Positions 49,559-58,257 of a DNA stretch of 64,000 bases are shown here, piece by piece. Every line of letters begins with the position of its first letter. Position 1 is the stretch's first letter. The notes below the pieces were generated by a model. The model was not told the origin of the DNA. It saw nothing but the letters and a program-made list of their open reading frames with translations, and ran no database searches. The position numbers and the translations under genes are program-made. Source of the stretch: Anaerolineales bacterium (lineage in GTDB: Bacteria; Chloroflexota; Anaerolineae; 4572-78; J111); contig JACKAU010000005.1 in NCBI GenBank assembly GCA_020634855.1, positions 567,261 to 631,260 of the forward strand, given 5' to 3'.

Positions 49559-50758
49559 TTAGGGGCATTCTTCTGACAAACGATCGGTTACAATAGCCAC
49601 ATCGGCCTCGTCGATAATGCGGTCATTGTTGACGTCAAACTCTAGCACGTAGTTGGGATCACCCAACTCCTGACCCACGCGACCGGCGACGGCCTGCACA
49701 TCGCCGACATCGATGACCTCATCCTCGTTCAGATCACCAAAGCAGCTTGTGACGCTGATCTGTCCATCGCCAACCTGGGCGCTGATGGTCTTGCCGAGCC
49801 GGGCCACCAGCCGAACGTCATCGAGTTCAAGCACCGAAACGCCCGGTTGTTTGGACATAAAATTGATTACCGCCAGAGTGCCGCCGCCGTTCGGACCGGC
49901 CGTATCACCCGAGGTGAACGCCACAAAGGAAATCTCGCCGCTGGTGTTGTCGATCTCCGTGACTAGGGGATTGGTCTGGCGCCCCGTGCTGTCTAAGAAA
50001 TTCCCCAGAACGACATCCTCTATTTCAATAATTTTCGGATTGAAATTGAGCGTACCTTGAAATGCGCCCAGATCGTTGACATTAGCCACATCAAGGGTGA
50101 TCGTGCCGGCAACGCCGTCCTCATTGTTGATGTGGCCGGGATTAATCCAAACGGTAGGCGAGCCGTCGGAGGAAGGGATTAGCGGCGAGAAAGCGGCGCT
50201 GAACGCCTTCGCTTTGGGGCGGGGGTCCGCATCGGCAATGGGTTCCGGTTGCGGCGTTGGACTGGGCGGTGCAGCGGTAGCAGTTGGCGACAGGGTTGGA
50301 GTAGGCGGCGTTTCGCTGTAATAGGTCAAATCGACCGTAGTAATCTCCTCGTCGGCCAGGTAGACTTGCGTCGTGCTTTGAGCGGCCACGGCTTGATTGG
50401 GTAAAACCAAGACGGCGGTGTAATTGCCGGCTCTCAAGCCGGTTAGTGAATAGCGTCCATCGCTGTCGGTGCGAACGATGCTGCCGTTGATCTCAACCTC
50501 AAGTCCCTGGCCGGGCCGGCCGGTGGATAGATCCGTGACTTGGCCGTAGATGCCGGCTTTATTCAAGGCATTGTCATCATTTGAGTCATCGTCATCGTTA
50601 GGGGAGCCGGGGGGTCGGGGAGTTGGTTGGCGAGCCGGCGGCGTTATAAACGAGGCGTCCGTAGGAGAAGGTTGGTTGAGCGCTATCAGGGCAAAACAGG
50701 CCAGAGCGACCAGACCCACTCCAATGAGGATAGTGCGCATATATTTCTGTTCAAACAT
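49559..50758 (-). CDS. Secreted protein with carboxypeptidase-regulatory-like, cohesin-like and dockerin domains
   Basis: 399 residues. A signal/TM segment (about 8-28) is followed by an acidic Asp/Asn-rich linker. Residues about 68-150 resemble a carboxypeptidase regulatory-like fold (GIYGQVTDLSTGRPGQGLEV, SDGRYSLTGLRAGNYT). After a Pro/Thr linker, residues about 200-335 resemble a cohesin fold (WINPGHINNEDGVAGTITLD, GAFQGTLNFNPKIIEI, GTLAVINFMSKQPG). The C-terminus is a dockerin type I with two Ca-binding loops (GDLNEDEVIDVGDVQAV and FDVNNDRIIDEADVAIV). Having both partners in one chain suggests surface assembly or self-association. It is a neighbour of another secreted protein. Confidence 0.78.
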   Translation of the reverse strand: MFEQKYMRTILIGVGLVALACFALIALNQPSPTDASFITPPARQPTPRPPGSPNDDDDSNDDNALNKAGIYGQVTDLSTGRPGQGLEVEINGSIVRTDSDGRYSLTGLRAGNYTAVLVLPNQAVAAQSTTQVYLADEEITTVDLTYYSETPPTPTLSPTATAAPPSPTPQPEPIADADPRPKAKAFSAAFSPLIPSSDGSPTVWINPGHINNEDGVAGTITLDVANVNDLGAFQGTLNFNPKIIEIEDVVLGNFLDSTGRQTNPLVTEIDNTSGEISFVAFTSGDTAGPNGGGTLAVINFMSKQPGVSVLELDDVRLVARLGKTISAQVGDGQISVTSCFGDLNEDEVIDVGDVQAVAGRVGQELGDPNYVLEFDVNNDRIIDEADVAIVTDRLSEECP

Positions 50759-50784
50759 GGTTCAGTCTCCTTTCTATCATCAGC

Positions 50785-51825
50785 CTAACGGGCCGGTAGG
50801 TTGCTTCGACCGTGTTGGTTGACGATAATGTCATTGGCAGTCATTTCAATTTCGTCTACTTTTTTGCAAAGATTATTACCTTCGTTACTTTCAGATACGG
50901 CGCCATCATTTAATCCGTCGTTATTGTTGATACTATCGACATAGATGTATATGTTGTTAGGCGAGGTAGGGAGATAGCCAGTCCATTTAGTGTAATCCGG
51001 ATCATATCCATTGGTGTTAGGGTCCTCGTCATCATTGGTTGATACCAAAATTCGATTGCTTCCCGGCGCTATTGGGGCATCGCCGATACCCCAGGCGATG
51101 CCGGTAGTGCAAGAGTTAAACCCGCCACAAGCATCCTGCCAGCGGCGCAAATTATTCTGCGAGGGAGGATTAGTGGGATTGAAATAGGCATCGACCCAAA
51201 AGCCGTCGGCTTTTAATCCTCCCTTATTCGTAATTTGAACCGTAATTAGCGCCTGATCACCCATGCCGGCAGTTGGCGGATCCAAGGCGTAGGTGCAGAT
51301 TAAATCGGGTTCGGGAAGAGTATGTAATTTGAATAAGGTAGGGAGAAATATTTCTGATGGCTCTGGCGCGGGTGCGGGGGGAATGGTTAGTTGGATCGAG
51401 GCTGTTGCAAGGGGACTCATACTGAAGTTTGTGGCATTTAGGGTAACCGTATACATCCCCGCCAAGTCGTAAGTGTGGGTTATTGTTCTAGATATCGGTG
51501 GGGTGGGATTAACCGGAGCGGTGCTATCGCCGAAATTCCATTGAAAAAAAATAGGCTCCGTACCGCCGGTGACCGTTCCCGTGAAGTAAACCGGTTCATC
51601 AATATTGACCGGGGTGCTGTGGGTAATCGCTAAGCCGGTCACCGGATCTGCGGCCAGTAGATCAATACCACTAATAACAGAACTCGGATGCAGTACAGGC
51701 TCAGGTTGAATAATACCCTCTCTGGCCTGCACTGGTGATATCGAAAATCCGGCCAGAATAATATTAAAAGACAACACCATTACCAGCGGTACAATTAAGA
51801 CCACAAAAAATCTCAGTTTTTTCAT
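50785..51825 (-). CDS. Secreted PKD / CARDB-like protein
   Basis: 346 residues with a signal peptide (about 1-34, ending near SPVQA). Residues about 65-155 form a PKD-type beta domain (FFQWNFGDSTAPVNPTPP, THTYDLAGMYTVTLNATN). Residues about 175-335 resemble a CARDB-like adhesion domain (AGMGDQALITVQITNKGGLKAD, then an Asn/Asp-rich part with SESNEGNNLC). Two Cys at about 178 and 330 may pair. There is no catalytic motif. It is transcribed just ahead of the dockerin protein, 26 bp apart, so probably one surface-structure operon. Confidence 0.75.
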   Translation of the reverse strand: MKKLRFFVVLIVPLVMVLSFNIILAGFSISPVQAREGIIQPEPVLHPSSVISGIDLLAADPVTGLAITHSTPVNIDEPVYFTGTVTGGTEPIFFQWNFGDSTAPVNPTPPISRTITHTYDLAGMYTVTLNATNFSMSPLATASIQLTIPPAPAPEPSEIFLPTLFKLHTLPEPDLICTYALDPPTAGMGDQALITVQITNKGGLKADGFWVDAYFNPTNPPSQNNLRRWQDACGGFNSCTTGIAWGIGDAPIAPGSNRILVSTNDDEDPNTNGYDPDYTKWTGYLPTSPNNIYIYVDSINNNDGLNDGAVSESNEGNNLCKKVDEIEMTANDIIVNQHGRSNLPAR

Positions 51826-51863
51826 CGCAATCTTCCCCGCAAATAAATTTATGGAATTAATGA

Positions 51864-51976
51864 AGTTTGTAGAGTTTATGGAATTAATGGAGTTTATAGA
51901 GTTGATTTGAACTCCAAGAACTCTACAAACTCCAAGAACTCTACAAGCTCCGCGGACTCAACGAACTCCACGAACT
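51864..51976. repeat. Inverted and direct repeats of AACTCTACAAACTCC words
   Basis: AGTTTGTAGAGTT (51864-51876) is perfectly complementary to AACTCTACAAACT (51919-51931), and further degenerate copies (GAACTCTACAAGCTCC, GAACTCCACGAACTC) follow. It fills the 270-bp region between the PKD protein and the LuxR-type regulator. No other feature is seen there. Confidence 0.7.
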
Positions 51977-52095
51977 CTGATACTACGTTACCCGACGTTA
52001 GGTTGTGAGAATAGGGGGAAAACTCACGGATCGATCATGAAAAATCTCCCGTGAGTAACTTGGCAGGTTAGGCCGGTGGGTGTATCTTAAGGTGT

Positions 52096-52788
52096 ATGAG
52101 CAGGTCAACAATCACCGTCTTAATCGCAGATGATCAGGAAGTTGCTCGCGAAGGGTACCGGCGCATTTTGGAGACGCAAGCCAATTTGACGGTTATTGGC
52201 ACAGCGACCAACGGCTTGGATGCGGTCCATCTGGCGCAAAGCCAATGCCCGGATGTTGCTATTTTGGATATTCGGATGCCGCAGCTCAACGGTATCGAGG
52301 CTGCGCGCCGTATACGAGCCATCTGTCCCCAAGTAGGGGTTGTGCTGCTATCATTCTACGACCATCCCAGCTACGTGCGAAACTTTTTAAAAGAGGGCGC
52401 CGCCGGCAAAGCCTTTTTGCTGAAGCAAACCATTGGCCGGATCGATGAGTTAGTTAGAGCGATCAAAGCCGTGGCCGACGGCCAGATGATGCTCGATCCG
52501 ACCATCGTCGATGACCTAATGCATGACGCGCCGTTGGCCTCGTTGGCTGATTTAACCACTCAGGAGATGCGGGTTCTGGAACTGATGGCCAAAGGTTATG
52601 CCAACGCCGGGATTGCTGAGGCATTAGTAGTGCAGGAACGAACCATCGAAAACTACGTTAGCAATATTTTTGCCAAGCTGCATCTCAAAAACAAAGGCCA
52701 ACAGGCTCGGGTCCAGGCCGTTTTGCTCTTCTTAGAAGCTACAGGTCGCCTAAGACGCTCCGATGAACTGCCCCAGGATGATGAGTAA
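52096..52788 (+). CDS. NarL/LuxR-family response regulator
   Basis: 230 residues. The receiver has acidic residues ADDQ, phosphoacceptor Asp58 (VAILDIRMPQLNG), the switch Ser (VVLLSFYD) and Lys (AFLLKQ). The C-terminal LuxR HTH is LTTQEMRVLELMAKGYANAG, then RTIENYVSNIFAKL. It is probably paired with the histidine kinase at 53302-54555, which is of the matching NarX type and convergent. The start codon lacks a strong Shine-Dalgarno (AAGG eight bases before). Confidence 0.92.
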   Translation: MSRSTITVLIADDQEVAREGYRRILETQANLTVIGTATNGLDAVHLAQSQCPDVAILDIRMPQLNGIEAARRIRAICPQVGVVLLSFYDHPSYVRNFLKEGAAGKAFLLKQTIGRIDELVRAIKAVADGQMMLDPTIVDDLMHDAPLASLADLTTQEMRVLELMAKGYANAGIAEALVVQERTIENYVSNIFAKLHLKNKGQQARVQAVLLFLEATGRLRRSDELPQDDE

Positions 52789-52916
52789 TCCTTTACTCAC
52801 CACCAACCTGTGAGAAAACCCCCTAGTCGAGTTCTCATAAACCTATTAGAGTGACAGAAAGCCCCCGAAGGATATCCCTCGAATAAGATGATTTTGGGCT
52901 GAGGAGGGTGTATATA

Positions 52917-53294
52917 ATGGCGTGGGAGACGTGGCGTGTACTGGTGGTTGATGATCATCCGGACTTTCGAGAGACGGTACGGTATGTCTTGGCCGGCGAT
53001 CCTCGATTTGAGGTGGTGGCCGAAGCCGCCAGTGGTGAGGAGGCCGTGACCTGCGCCCAACAACTCCAGCTCGATATAGTGCTAATGGATCTCCGGCTGC
53101 CGGGTATAAATGGGCTGACGGCCGCCGCTACGATAAAATCAGACCGGCCTGAAATCATCATTCTGATGTTGAGCGGTGATTGGTCTGCAGCGCACGACCG
53201 GCGAGCTAAAGCCGCCGGCATTCGCGCCCGAATTGCCAAACAGCAGTTTAACCTGGCGGAAATTTATCGCGCTTTGGTAACTGATTCGGATTAA
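52917..53294 (+). CDS. Stand-alone receiver (REC) protein
   Basis: 125 residues, a single receiver domain with VDDH acidic pair, phosphoacceptor Asp58 (IVLMDLRLPGING), switch Ser (LMLSGD) and Lys (RIAKQQF). It has no output domain. The start is ATG 52917: GAGGAGG lies nine bases before. A GTG at 52908 falls within that ribosome-binding site. It lies 128 bp after the LuxR regulator and converges with the kinase. It may act as a phosphate sink or through protein contacts. Confidence 0.88.
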   Translation: MAWETWRVLVVDDHPDFRETVRYVLAGDPRFEVVAEAASGEEAVTCAQQLQLDIVLMDLRLPGINGLTAAATIKSDRPEIIILMLSGDWSAAHDRRAKAAGIRARIAKQQFNLAEIYRALVTDSD

Positions 53295-53301
53295 ATAGGC
53301 C

Positions 53302-54555
53302 TTACGCCGTTGGCATACCAAAGGTAAATCGGTCCACCCGATCCGGAGCCGGTGATGATACCCCAACCGGAATACGCCCGGTAACAGCGGTTCCTTGGCC
53401 CCGCTCTGAGCAAAAGCTAAATGCCCCGGCAAAGGCCTCGATACGCTCTCGCATGGTCAACAATCCAAAATGACCGGCCCGAGCCGCTGCCTCAACAGTG
53501 GTGGTCGTACCACAGCCGTTGTCTTTTATCGCTACCATTACAACTGAAGAGTTCCAACATAAATCGATGGTGATTTGCTGCGGGCTACTATGAGTCAGTG
53601 CGTTGGCCGTAGCATTTTGGATGAATCGATATAGCGTTAGCTCGATATTCGCCTCCGGTAGGCGTTCCTCATTAAACCCGGTTACGATCAGCTCAATTCG
53701 GGACGACGAAGTAGCGTTGTGACTCGGTAAACATTCCAGGTAAGCGATGACCGCTTCAACTAATCCCAAATCCGACAGAACGGCTGGATGAACGCCGCGG
53801 ACCAATTCTCGCAAGCTGCGATCCGTTTTAGCCAGCCGGGTTTGGATGTCACTGAGGGTAACGGGGCAAATCTGCCTCTCCCGGCTCAACAACCCCAATC
53901 GCACCGACACATCGGCCAGGTGCTGCAGGGTCTCATCGTGCAGGGTTTCGGCCAGTTGACGGCGCTCATTTTCTTGGGTTTGGATAATCTGCTGGTAAGC
54001 CCGTCGCAGTTGCGTCACCGAACTTTTTAGCTCTGTTTGTAGACGACGATTAGACAGCGCCAGCGCAGCCTGATAAACAATTAACTCTACAAGATTTCGT
54101 TGTTCCATCGAATAACCGCTGTTGTAACGGGGCGACCCCAGGCCCAGCCACCCCAGACACTCACCATACGCGATAATCGGTTCGACCAAAACAATACCGG
54201 CCTGCTGAAGAGAGGTTTTAAAGGCGCTATTTTTGAGGCGGGATACCTGACATAAACTCGATTGGTAGCAAGCGTCATCCTCTAGGAGATCAATAACCGG
54301 TGGGGGCGGCCGGCCGATCCACAGCAGCGATGGTGGTTCCATCTTAAACGGTTCCTCACGTAACCAGATGATAAGCGAGGTTGGATCAAGAATTTGCCGC
54401 AGGCTGTCGGCGATAATTTTAAGCAGTACCGACGTGGTAGAGGGTTGTAGAATTTTTTTATTAAACGTTAGCAGCACCTGATCCGAACCGAACGGATCCG
54501 GCCTGAAAAATCGCTGCATGGCTGCAAGTGGCCGCGTGGAAAACCAACAAGCCAT
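53302..54555 (-). CDS. NarX-type sensor histidine kinase with GAF-like domain
   Basis: 417 residues. A GAF-like sensor lies at about residues 35-175. A coiled segment leads to the HisKA_3 dimerisation region with phosphoacceptor His206 in LAETLHDETLQHLADV, and a degenerate HATPase domain with ALTHSSPQQITID, IKDNGCG and FGLLTMRERIEAFAG. It has no TM helix, so it senses internally. It is the likely partner of both receiver proteins on the other strand, and the 3' ends converge with 7 bp between. Confidence 0.9.
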   Translation of the reverse strand: MACWFSTRPLAAMQRFFRPDPFGSDQVLLTFNKKILQPSTTSVLLKIIADSLRQILDPTSLIIWLREEPFKMEPPSLLWIGRPPPPVIDLLEDDACYQSSLCQVSRLKNSAFKTSLQQAGIVLVEPIIAYGECLGWLGLGSPRYNSGYSMEQRNLVELIVYQAALALSNRRLQTELKSSVTQLRRAYQQIIQTQENERRQLAETLHDETLQHLADVSVRLGLLSRERQICPVTLSDIQTRLAKTDRSLRELVRGVHPAVLSDLGLVEAVIAYLECLPSHNATSSSRIELIVTGFNEERLPEANIELTLYRFIQNATANALTHSSPQQITIDLCWNSSVVMVAIKDNGCGTTTTVEAAARAGHFGLLTMRERIEAFAGAFSFCSERGQGTAVTGRIPVGVSSPAPDRVDRFTFGMPTA

Positions 54556-55179
54556 CCTCCCCCTCCTTGTTGGCTAAACCACCATGTCAGACCGAAAAGA
54601 AATGATACAAAGGATATTCACTCTGGCGAGACGGTATTGAATAACTGAACCAGAAGTTGTTGCCAATAGTGATGGGGAGCTAAGCGATGATTTTTCCGAG
54701 TCGGGGCATGGTCTTGTTCGCGTCCTACAGGATGCGGCAAGGGTACAGCCTACTCTAAAAATATCACCCCATTACCAATGACTTCTAGGCGAGGATGGTT
54801 GCGAATAAATTGTCGATACTTGGTATGAGATCTGACAAGTGGTGTGGCAGAAATAAACATCTTAACAAGATTAAGTAGGACTAGTATACCATACGAGACA
54901 ATCAGAAACCTGGCAACTTTCTGTCAAAATAATATTGTTATCTAGTGGGGACTGGAAACTCCGGTAGCCAGTCATCGTAGTCGGTAGTTAGCTGTCTTTT
55001 TACGCGATAGCGTCATTTGTGTAACTCAATTGTAACTCAGCCCTGGTAGAATAAAGCCATATCACGCCGAAAGCTCTCTTTATTAATTTCCCAGCCGGGA
55101 TCTATCGAATTAAATCTTACTCATAAGTCCCATGAATCAATAAGACCTACCAATTAGTTTGAATCCAAGGAGGATCAAA
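54556..55179. other. Long leader of the PHA locus
   Basis: A 36-codon minus-strand frame (54750-54860) reads like the tail of a gene but has no ribosome-binding site or recognisable family and may be a fossil. Short words TAGTCGGTAGTTAGC lie near 54979. The direct repeat at 55020-55039 and a TAGAAT (55047-55052) form the most promoter-like part. The rest shows nothing. Confidence 0.4.
55020..55052 (+). promoter_or_regulatory. Direct repeat TGTAACTCA x2 with -10-like TAGAAT
   Basis: TGTAACTCA at 55020-55028 and 55031-55039 has an 11-bp period, one helical turn, as in PhoB/PhoP-type and other OmpR-family boxes. It ends 7 bp before TAGAAT (55047-55052). No -35 hexamer is seen at normal spacing, fitting an activator-dependent promoter for the PHA locus. 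The regulator is not known. Confidence 0.4.
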
Positions 55180-55602
55180 ATGGCGACGATAATGAATGGG
55201 AATATTGCCAAAGACGCGCTTGCTGACGCAGCCGCTAAAGCCGAAGTCGAAACAAAAGCTATGGTCAACACTATGCTGGACGCTGCCGAAAAAATGGAAG
55301 AAAACGGACGAGCGCTGCTAGATGTAGAACAAAAGATATATCAGAGCGGCTTTGCTCTGTGGAAAGAGTGGACCCAATTTCACATCAATTTTAATGTGGA
55401 TGTAGTTCAACAAACCGCTGACCAACTTCTAGCCGTACGTGAGCGATTAGGCATTATTGCTGAGAATGAGTTAAAGAGACTTTACGAGTTGTTAACATCA
55501 GAACAAAAACTAACCTTGGATGCCGCCGAAGTATTTCAGGCACAAGTAAAAGTGGCTTCCGAGCAGGCGGCCGAAATATTTATCCCGGCTGCCCAAAATT
55601 GA
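55180..55602 (+). CDS. Small coiled-coil protein, probable phasin-like granule protein
   Basis: 140 residues, nearly all amphipathic helix, rich in Ala, Glu, Gln and Lys, with no TM helix or Cys (for example AKAEVETKAMVNTMLDAAEK and ELLTSEQKLTLDAAEVFQA). It matches no family I can name with certainty, but composition, size and position as first gene of a PHA locus fit a phasin-like coat protein. The start is ATG 55180 with AAGGAGG six bases before; the in-frame TTG at 55159 is unsupported. A hairpin (55622-55652) follows, which could favour high expression of this first gene. Confidence 0.6.
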   Translation: MATIMNGNIAKDALADAAAKAEVETKAMVNTMLDAAEKMEENGRALLDVEQKIYQSGFALWKEWTQFHINFNVDVVQQTADQLLAVRERLGIIAENELKRLYELLTSEQKLTLDAAEVFQAQVKVASEQAAEIFIPAAQN

Positions 55603-55621
55603 TGTGATTGTGTTTGTTTTG

Positions 55622-55652
55622 TAGGGAGAGAATGTTATTCGTCCTCTCCCTA
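55622..55652 (+). terminator. Hairpin between phasin-like gene and reductase gene
   Basis: TAGGGAGAG (55622-55630) pairs with CTCTCCCTA (55644-55652). The following TTCTTGATT is only weakly T-rich, so it may be a partial terminator or RNA stabiliser. Confidence 0.45.
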
Positions 55653-55707
55653 TTCTTGATTGTATCAAAGTAAGCTAATCAATAAAATTTAAGAAAAGGA
55701 GTAAATT

Positions 55708-56523
55708 ATGCGCCTCAAGGATAGAGTTGCAATCGTCACAGGTGGCGGGCGTGGAATTGGTGAAGCCACTTGTCTTCGTTTTGCCGAAGAAGGAGCTAAG
55801 GTTATTGTGGCCGATATTGATTTCGACGTGGCGACCGAAGTCGCCAACGAGGTCAATGGAGCGATTAGCCAGGCTCGGGCTTCGGCAGAAAAAGCTGTCG
55901 GGGGTGGGGAAGCCGTAGCTACCTCGGTTCTCGAAAGCGATGCCGTGGCGGTGCCTTTCCATCTGAACGTCACAGATCGCAAATCAGTTGCGGATATGGT
56001 AGAGAGTACCCTAGAACGTTTTGGGAGAATTGATGTATTGGTGAACAACGCCGGTACTATTCGAGACTCTCAAGTCCTGAAGATGAGCGAAGAAAACTTT
56101 GACCTGGTGATCAATATTAACCTGAAGGGTGTGTTCAACTGCACGCAATTGGTTCTGCCGACCATGGTTGAACAACGTAAGGGAGTTATTCTGAGTACAT
56201 CCTCTTTGGTGGCTCCGTATGGAAACTATGGGCAAACTAACTATGTGGCCAGTAAAGCCGGTGTAGTGGGGATGACCAAGGTCTGGGCTAGAGAGTTAGG
56301 TCGCAAAGGTATTCGCGTCAATGCCGTGGCCCCCGGTTTTATCAAAACGCGGTTGACCGCCGGTATTCCTGACAAAGTGGTCGCCAAACTGTTGGAGCGG
56401 ATTCCAATGGGCCATTTTGGTGAACCTGTCGATATTGCTAACGCATTTGTCTGGCTGGCTTCAGATGAGGCTAAATATGTGTCCGGACACGTCTTCGCCG
56501 TAGATGGCGGGGCGGTGCTTTAG
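55708..56523 (+). CDS. SDR reductase, acetoacetyl-CoA reductase / FabG-like
   Basis: 271 residues. NAD(P)-binding TGGGRGIGE, DVLVNNAG, catalytic Ser-Tyr-Lys in STSSLVAPYGNYGQTNYVASKAG (read in two parts: STSS and YVASK), and the C-terminal FAVDGGA. In a PHA locus it should reduce acetoacetyl-CoA to (R)-3-hydroxybutyryl-CoA (PhaB role). It is about 25 residues longer than usual because of an Ala/Ser-rich insert at about 48-73 between the second and third beta strands. AAGGAG lies before the ATG. A second SDR gene occurs at 60923. Confidence 0.9.
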   Translation: MRLKDRVAIVTGGGRGIGEATCLRFAEEGAKVIVADIDFDVATEVANEVNGAISQARASAEKAVGGGEAVATSVLESDAVAVPFHLNVTDRKSVADMVESTLERFGRIDVLVNNAGTIRDSQVLKMSEENFDLVININLKGVFNCTQLVLPTMVEQRKGVILSTSSLVAPYGNYGQTNYVASKAGVVGMTKVWARELGRKGIRVNAVAPGFIKTRLTAGIPDKVVAKLLERIPMGHFGEPVDIANAFVWLASDEAKYVSGHVFAVDGGAVL

Positions 56524-56610
56524 GTATAGTTTGGTAGGATTGGAATGGAGCTTTATTCCATTCATTTAGATACATCGTTGGTAAAATTACCGGATCGAAG
56601 GAGATAAACC

Positions 56611-56991
56611 GTGGCCAAAGTAAAAGATATTATGACCCCCAATGTATTAACCATCAAAGCCTCTGCTATGGTATCTGAAGCAATCGGCTTGATGAAGGAA
56701 AATAAGGTTCACGCCTTAATTGTAGAGCCTGTCGAGGCTGAAAAAGCCTACGGCATTGTTACGGAAGCGGATATTGCTTATAAAGTTATTGCCCACGCTG
56801 AAGATCCCAAGGCCTTTAAAGTTAAAGATATCATGACCAAGCCCTGTATCTCGGTTAAACCGGATATGAGTGTGGAAAACGTGGCTCGATTATTCCAAAA
56901 CCACGGAATTCATCGGGCGCCCGTAGTTGATGAGGGCTTACAGGGTGTTGTTTCGGTTTCCGATATTCTGCGCAAAGGCCAGTGGTGGTAG
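56611..56991 (+). CDS. CBS-domain pair protein, copy 1
   Basis: 126 residues consisting only of two CBS motifs (VKDIMTPNVLTIKASAMVSEA and VKDIMTKPCISVKPDMSVEN), a Bateman module that usually binds adenine nucleotides such as AMP or ATP. Start GTG with AAGGAG eight bases upstream. It is followed after 41 bp by a homologous gene. In this locus it may sense energy charge; that is inference. Confidence 0.9.
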   Translation: MAKVKDIMTPNVLTIKASAMVSEAIGLMKENKVHALIVEPVEAEKAYGIVTEADIAYKVIAHAEDPKAFKVKDIMTKPCISVKPDMSVENVARLFQNHGIHRAPVVDEGLQGVVSVSDILRKGQWW

Positions 56992-57032
56992 TAATAACAA
57001 AGAGGTTGATTCTTACAACAAAGAGGTGAATA

Positions 57033-57419
57033 ATGCAGACAGCAAAAGATATTATGACCGGTGATGTGGTCACCATTCAATCCTCAGCGACAGTAGCCGA
57101 GGCAATAAACCTCATGACAGAAAAACAACTACGCGATTTAGTTGTAGAGCCGGCTGGCGACGGCGACGCCTATGGCATGTTGACTGAGGAAGATGTAATT
57201 TATAAAGTCGCTGCTCAAAGTAAAAATCCCAGTTCAGTCAAGGTTAGTGAAATTATGGCCAAACCTTGTATTGAAGTGAGTCCTGATATGTCAGTGCAGG
57301 AAGTAGCTCAACTTTTTGCTAATAACCATATCCACCAGGCGCCGGTTATTAAGGGTGAGTTGTTAGGTGTTGTATCGGTCTTTGACATTGTACGTGAAAC
57401 AATGTGGTGGCAAGATTAA
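57033..57419 (+). CDS. CBS-domain pair protein, copy 2
   Basis: 128 residues, a paralogue of the preceding gene (AKDIMTGDVVTIQSSATVAEA, VSEIMAKPCIEVSPDMSVQE, ending in FDIVRETMWW like the IL..GQWW tail of copy 1). Probably a tandem duplication. The two could form a heterodimer. AAAGAGG lies before the ATG. Confidence 0.9.
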   Translation: MQTAKDIMTGDVVTIQSSATVAEAINLMTEKQLRDLVVEPAGDGDAYGMLTEEDVIYKVAAQSKNPSSVKVSEIMAKPCIEVSPDMSVQEVAQLFANNHIHQAPVIKGELLGVVSVFDIVRETMWWQD

Positions 57420-57503
57420 TCGGCGGCGTTAATTAACATTCCACCTGAGGTTAGTTAACCCCCATACGTGCGCCAGCTTGGCCTAAAACCATTAGCCTAA
57501 TAG

Positions 57504-57556
57504 TAGGGACGGATGTACGTTGTCACCGGAGGTTTTGTGGCCTACAAACGTCCCTA
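57504..57556. repeat. Inverted repeat TAGGGACG / CGTCCCTA
   Basis: TAGGGACG (57504-57511) with CGTCCCTA (57549-57556), 37 bases apart. It lies in the 321-bp gap between the second CBS gene and the short PhaE-like gene. No gene is seen in that gap. Confidence 0.55.
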
Positions 57557-57740
57557 TCCGCTTGTAATGTAAGCAACCTGACTGTAGGGATTAGCTTTTT
57601 AACAATGGCTATGGTAAGATCGGACGCTGTGGTGGAAGGTGGAATCAACAAAGATTTCACCTGTGCAGCGGTTCGATATGGCCCTGCTATGTTTAACAAA
57701 ACGTACAATTTTAATGTTCAGAGAGGAGTGTTTTTTTAAT

Positions 57741-58217
57741 ATGGATTGGATGAAACAAAGTCAAGAGATGTTCAATTCCTGGGCTAATGTCCAAATGAAA
57801 ACCTGGGAGAGTTGGCTTAAGGCCATACAAAACTCCGAAAAACTTGAACCTCAACAGCTCTGGGAAAAAACCATCGATGCCTGGCAAGAGTCAGTCAAAG
57901 GCACCCTTGAAGCTCAAGTTGAAGGCAGCCGGATCTGGGCTGAAAGTTTTACCAATATCGAAGGTACGCCCGAAGGGACCGCCGATTGGGCCAAGCAAAT
58001 TCAAGGAATGACGAAAAACTGGACCGATATGCAGCAGCAAGTCTGGGATAACTGGTTTGATGTCGTCAAAAAGGCCGACCCCTCAAAGTTTGGCGTAAAC
58101 TGGGATACGGAAGGTCCCAACATGCTCAAAACCTGGCAAGATATGGCCCAAAAATCTATGGAAACCCAAACAGAATGGGCTAAAAGCATAACCAGTATGG
58201 CCCAGCCTAAAAAATAG
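57741..58217 (+). CDS. Short PhaE-like / phasin-like protein
   Basis: 158 residues, helical, Trp-rich. The N-terminus MDWMKQSQEMFNSWANVQMK closely parallels the start of the next gene, PhaE (MDWTKQAETMMQTWTEAQKQ), and W-x2-W-type spacing continues (VQMKTWESWLKAI, DMQQQVWDNWFDVV), which suggests a truncated or single-domain PhaE paralogue. A frame to 57639 adds 34 unsupported residues; I choose ATG 57741 by this similarity, although the GAGGAG is 13 bases away. It probably binds PHA granules or the synthase. Confidence 0.68.
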   Translation: MDWMKQSQEMFNSWANVQMKTWESWLKAIQNSEKLEPQQLWEKTIDAWQESVKGTLEAQVEGSRIWAESFTNIEGTPEGTADWAKQIQGMTKNWTDMQQQVWDNWFDVVKKADPSKFGVNWDTEGPNMLKTWQDMAQKSMETQTEWAKSITSMAQPKK

Positions 58218-58257
58218 CCGGGTTTACACTTAATCAGTTGTTAAGGAGAAAATAACT

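Noticed and set aside
54750..54860. 36-residue minus-strand gene
   Set aside because: Gene-like wording but no ribosome-binding site or family. Kept only as a possible fossil in the interval entry.
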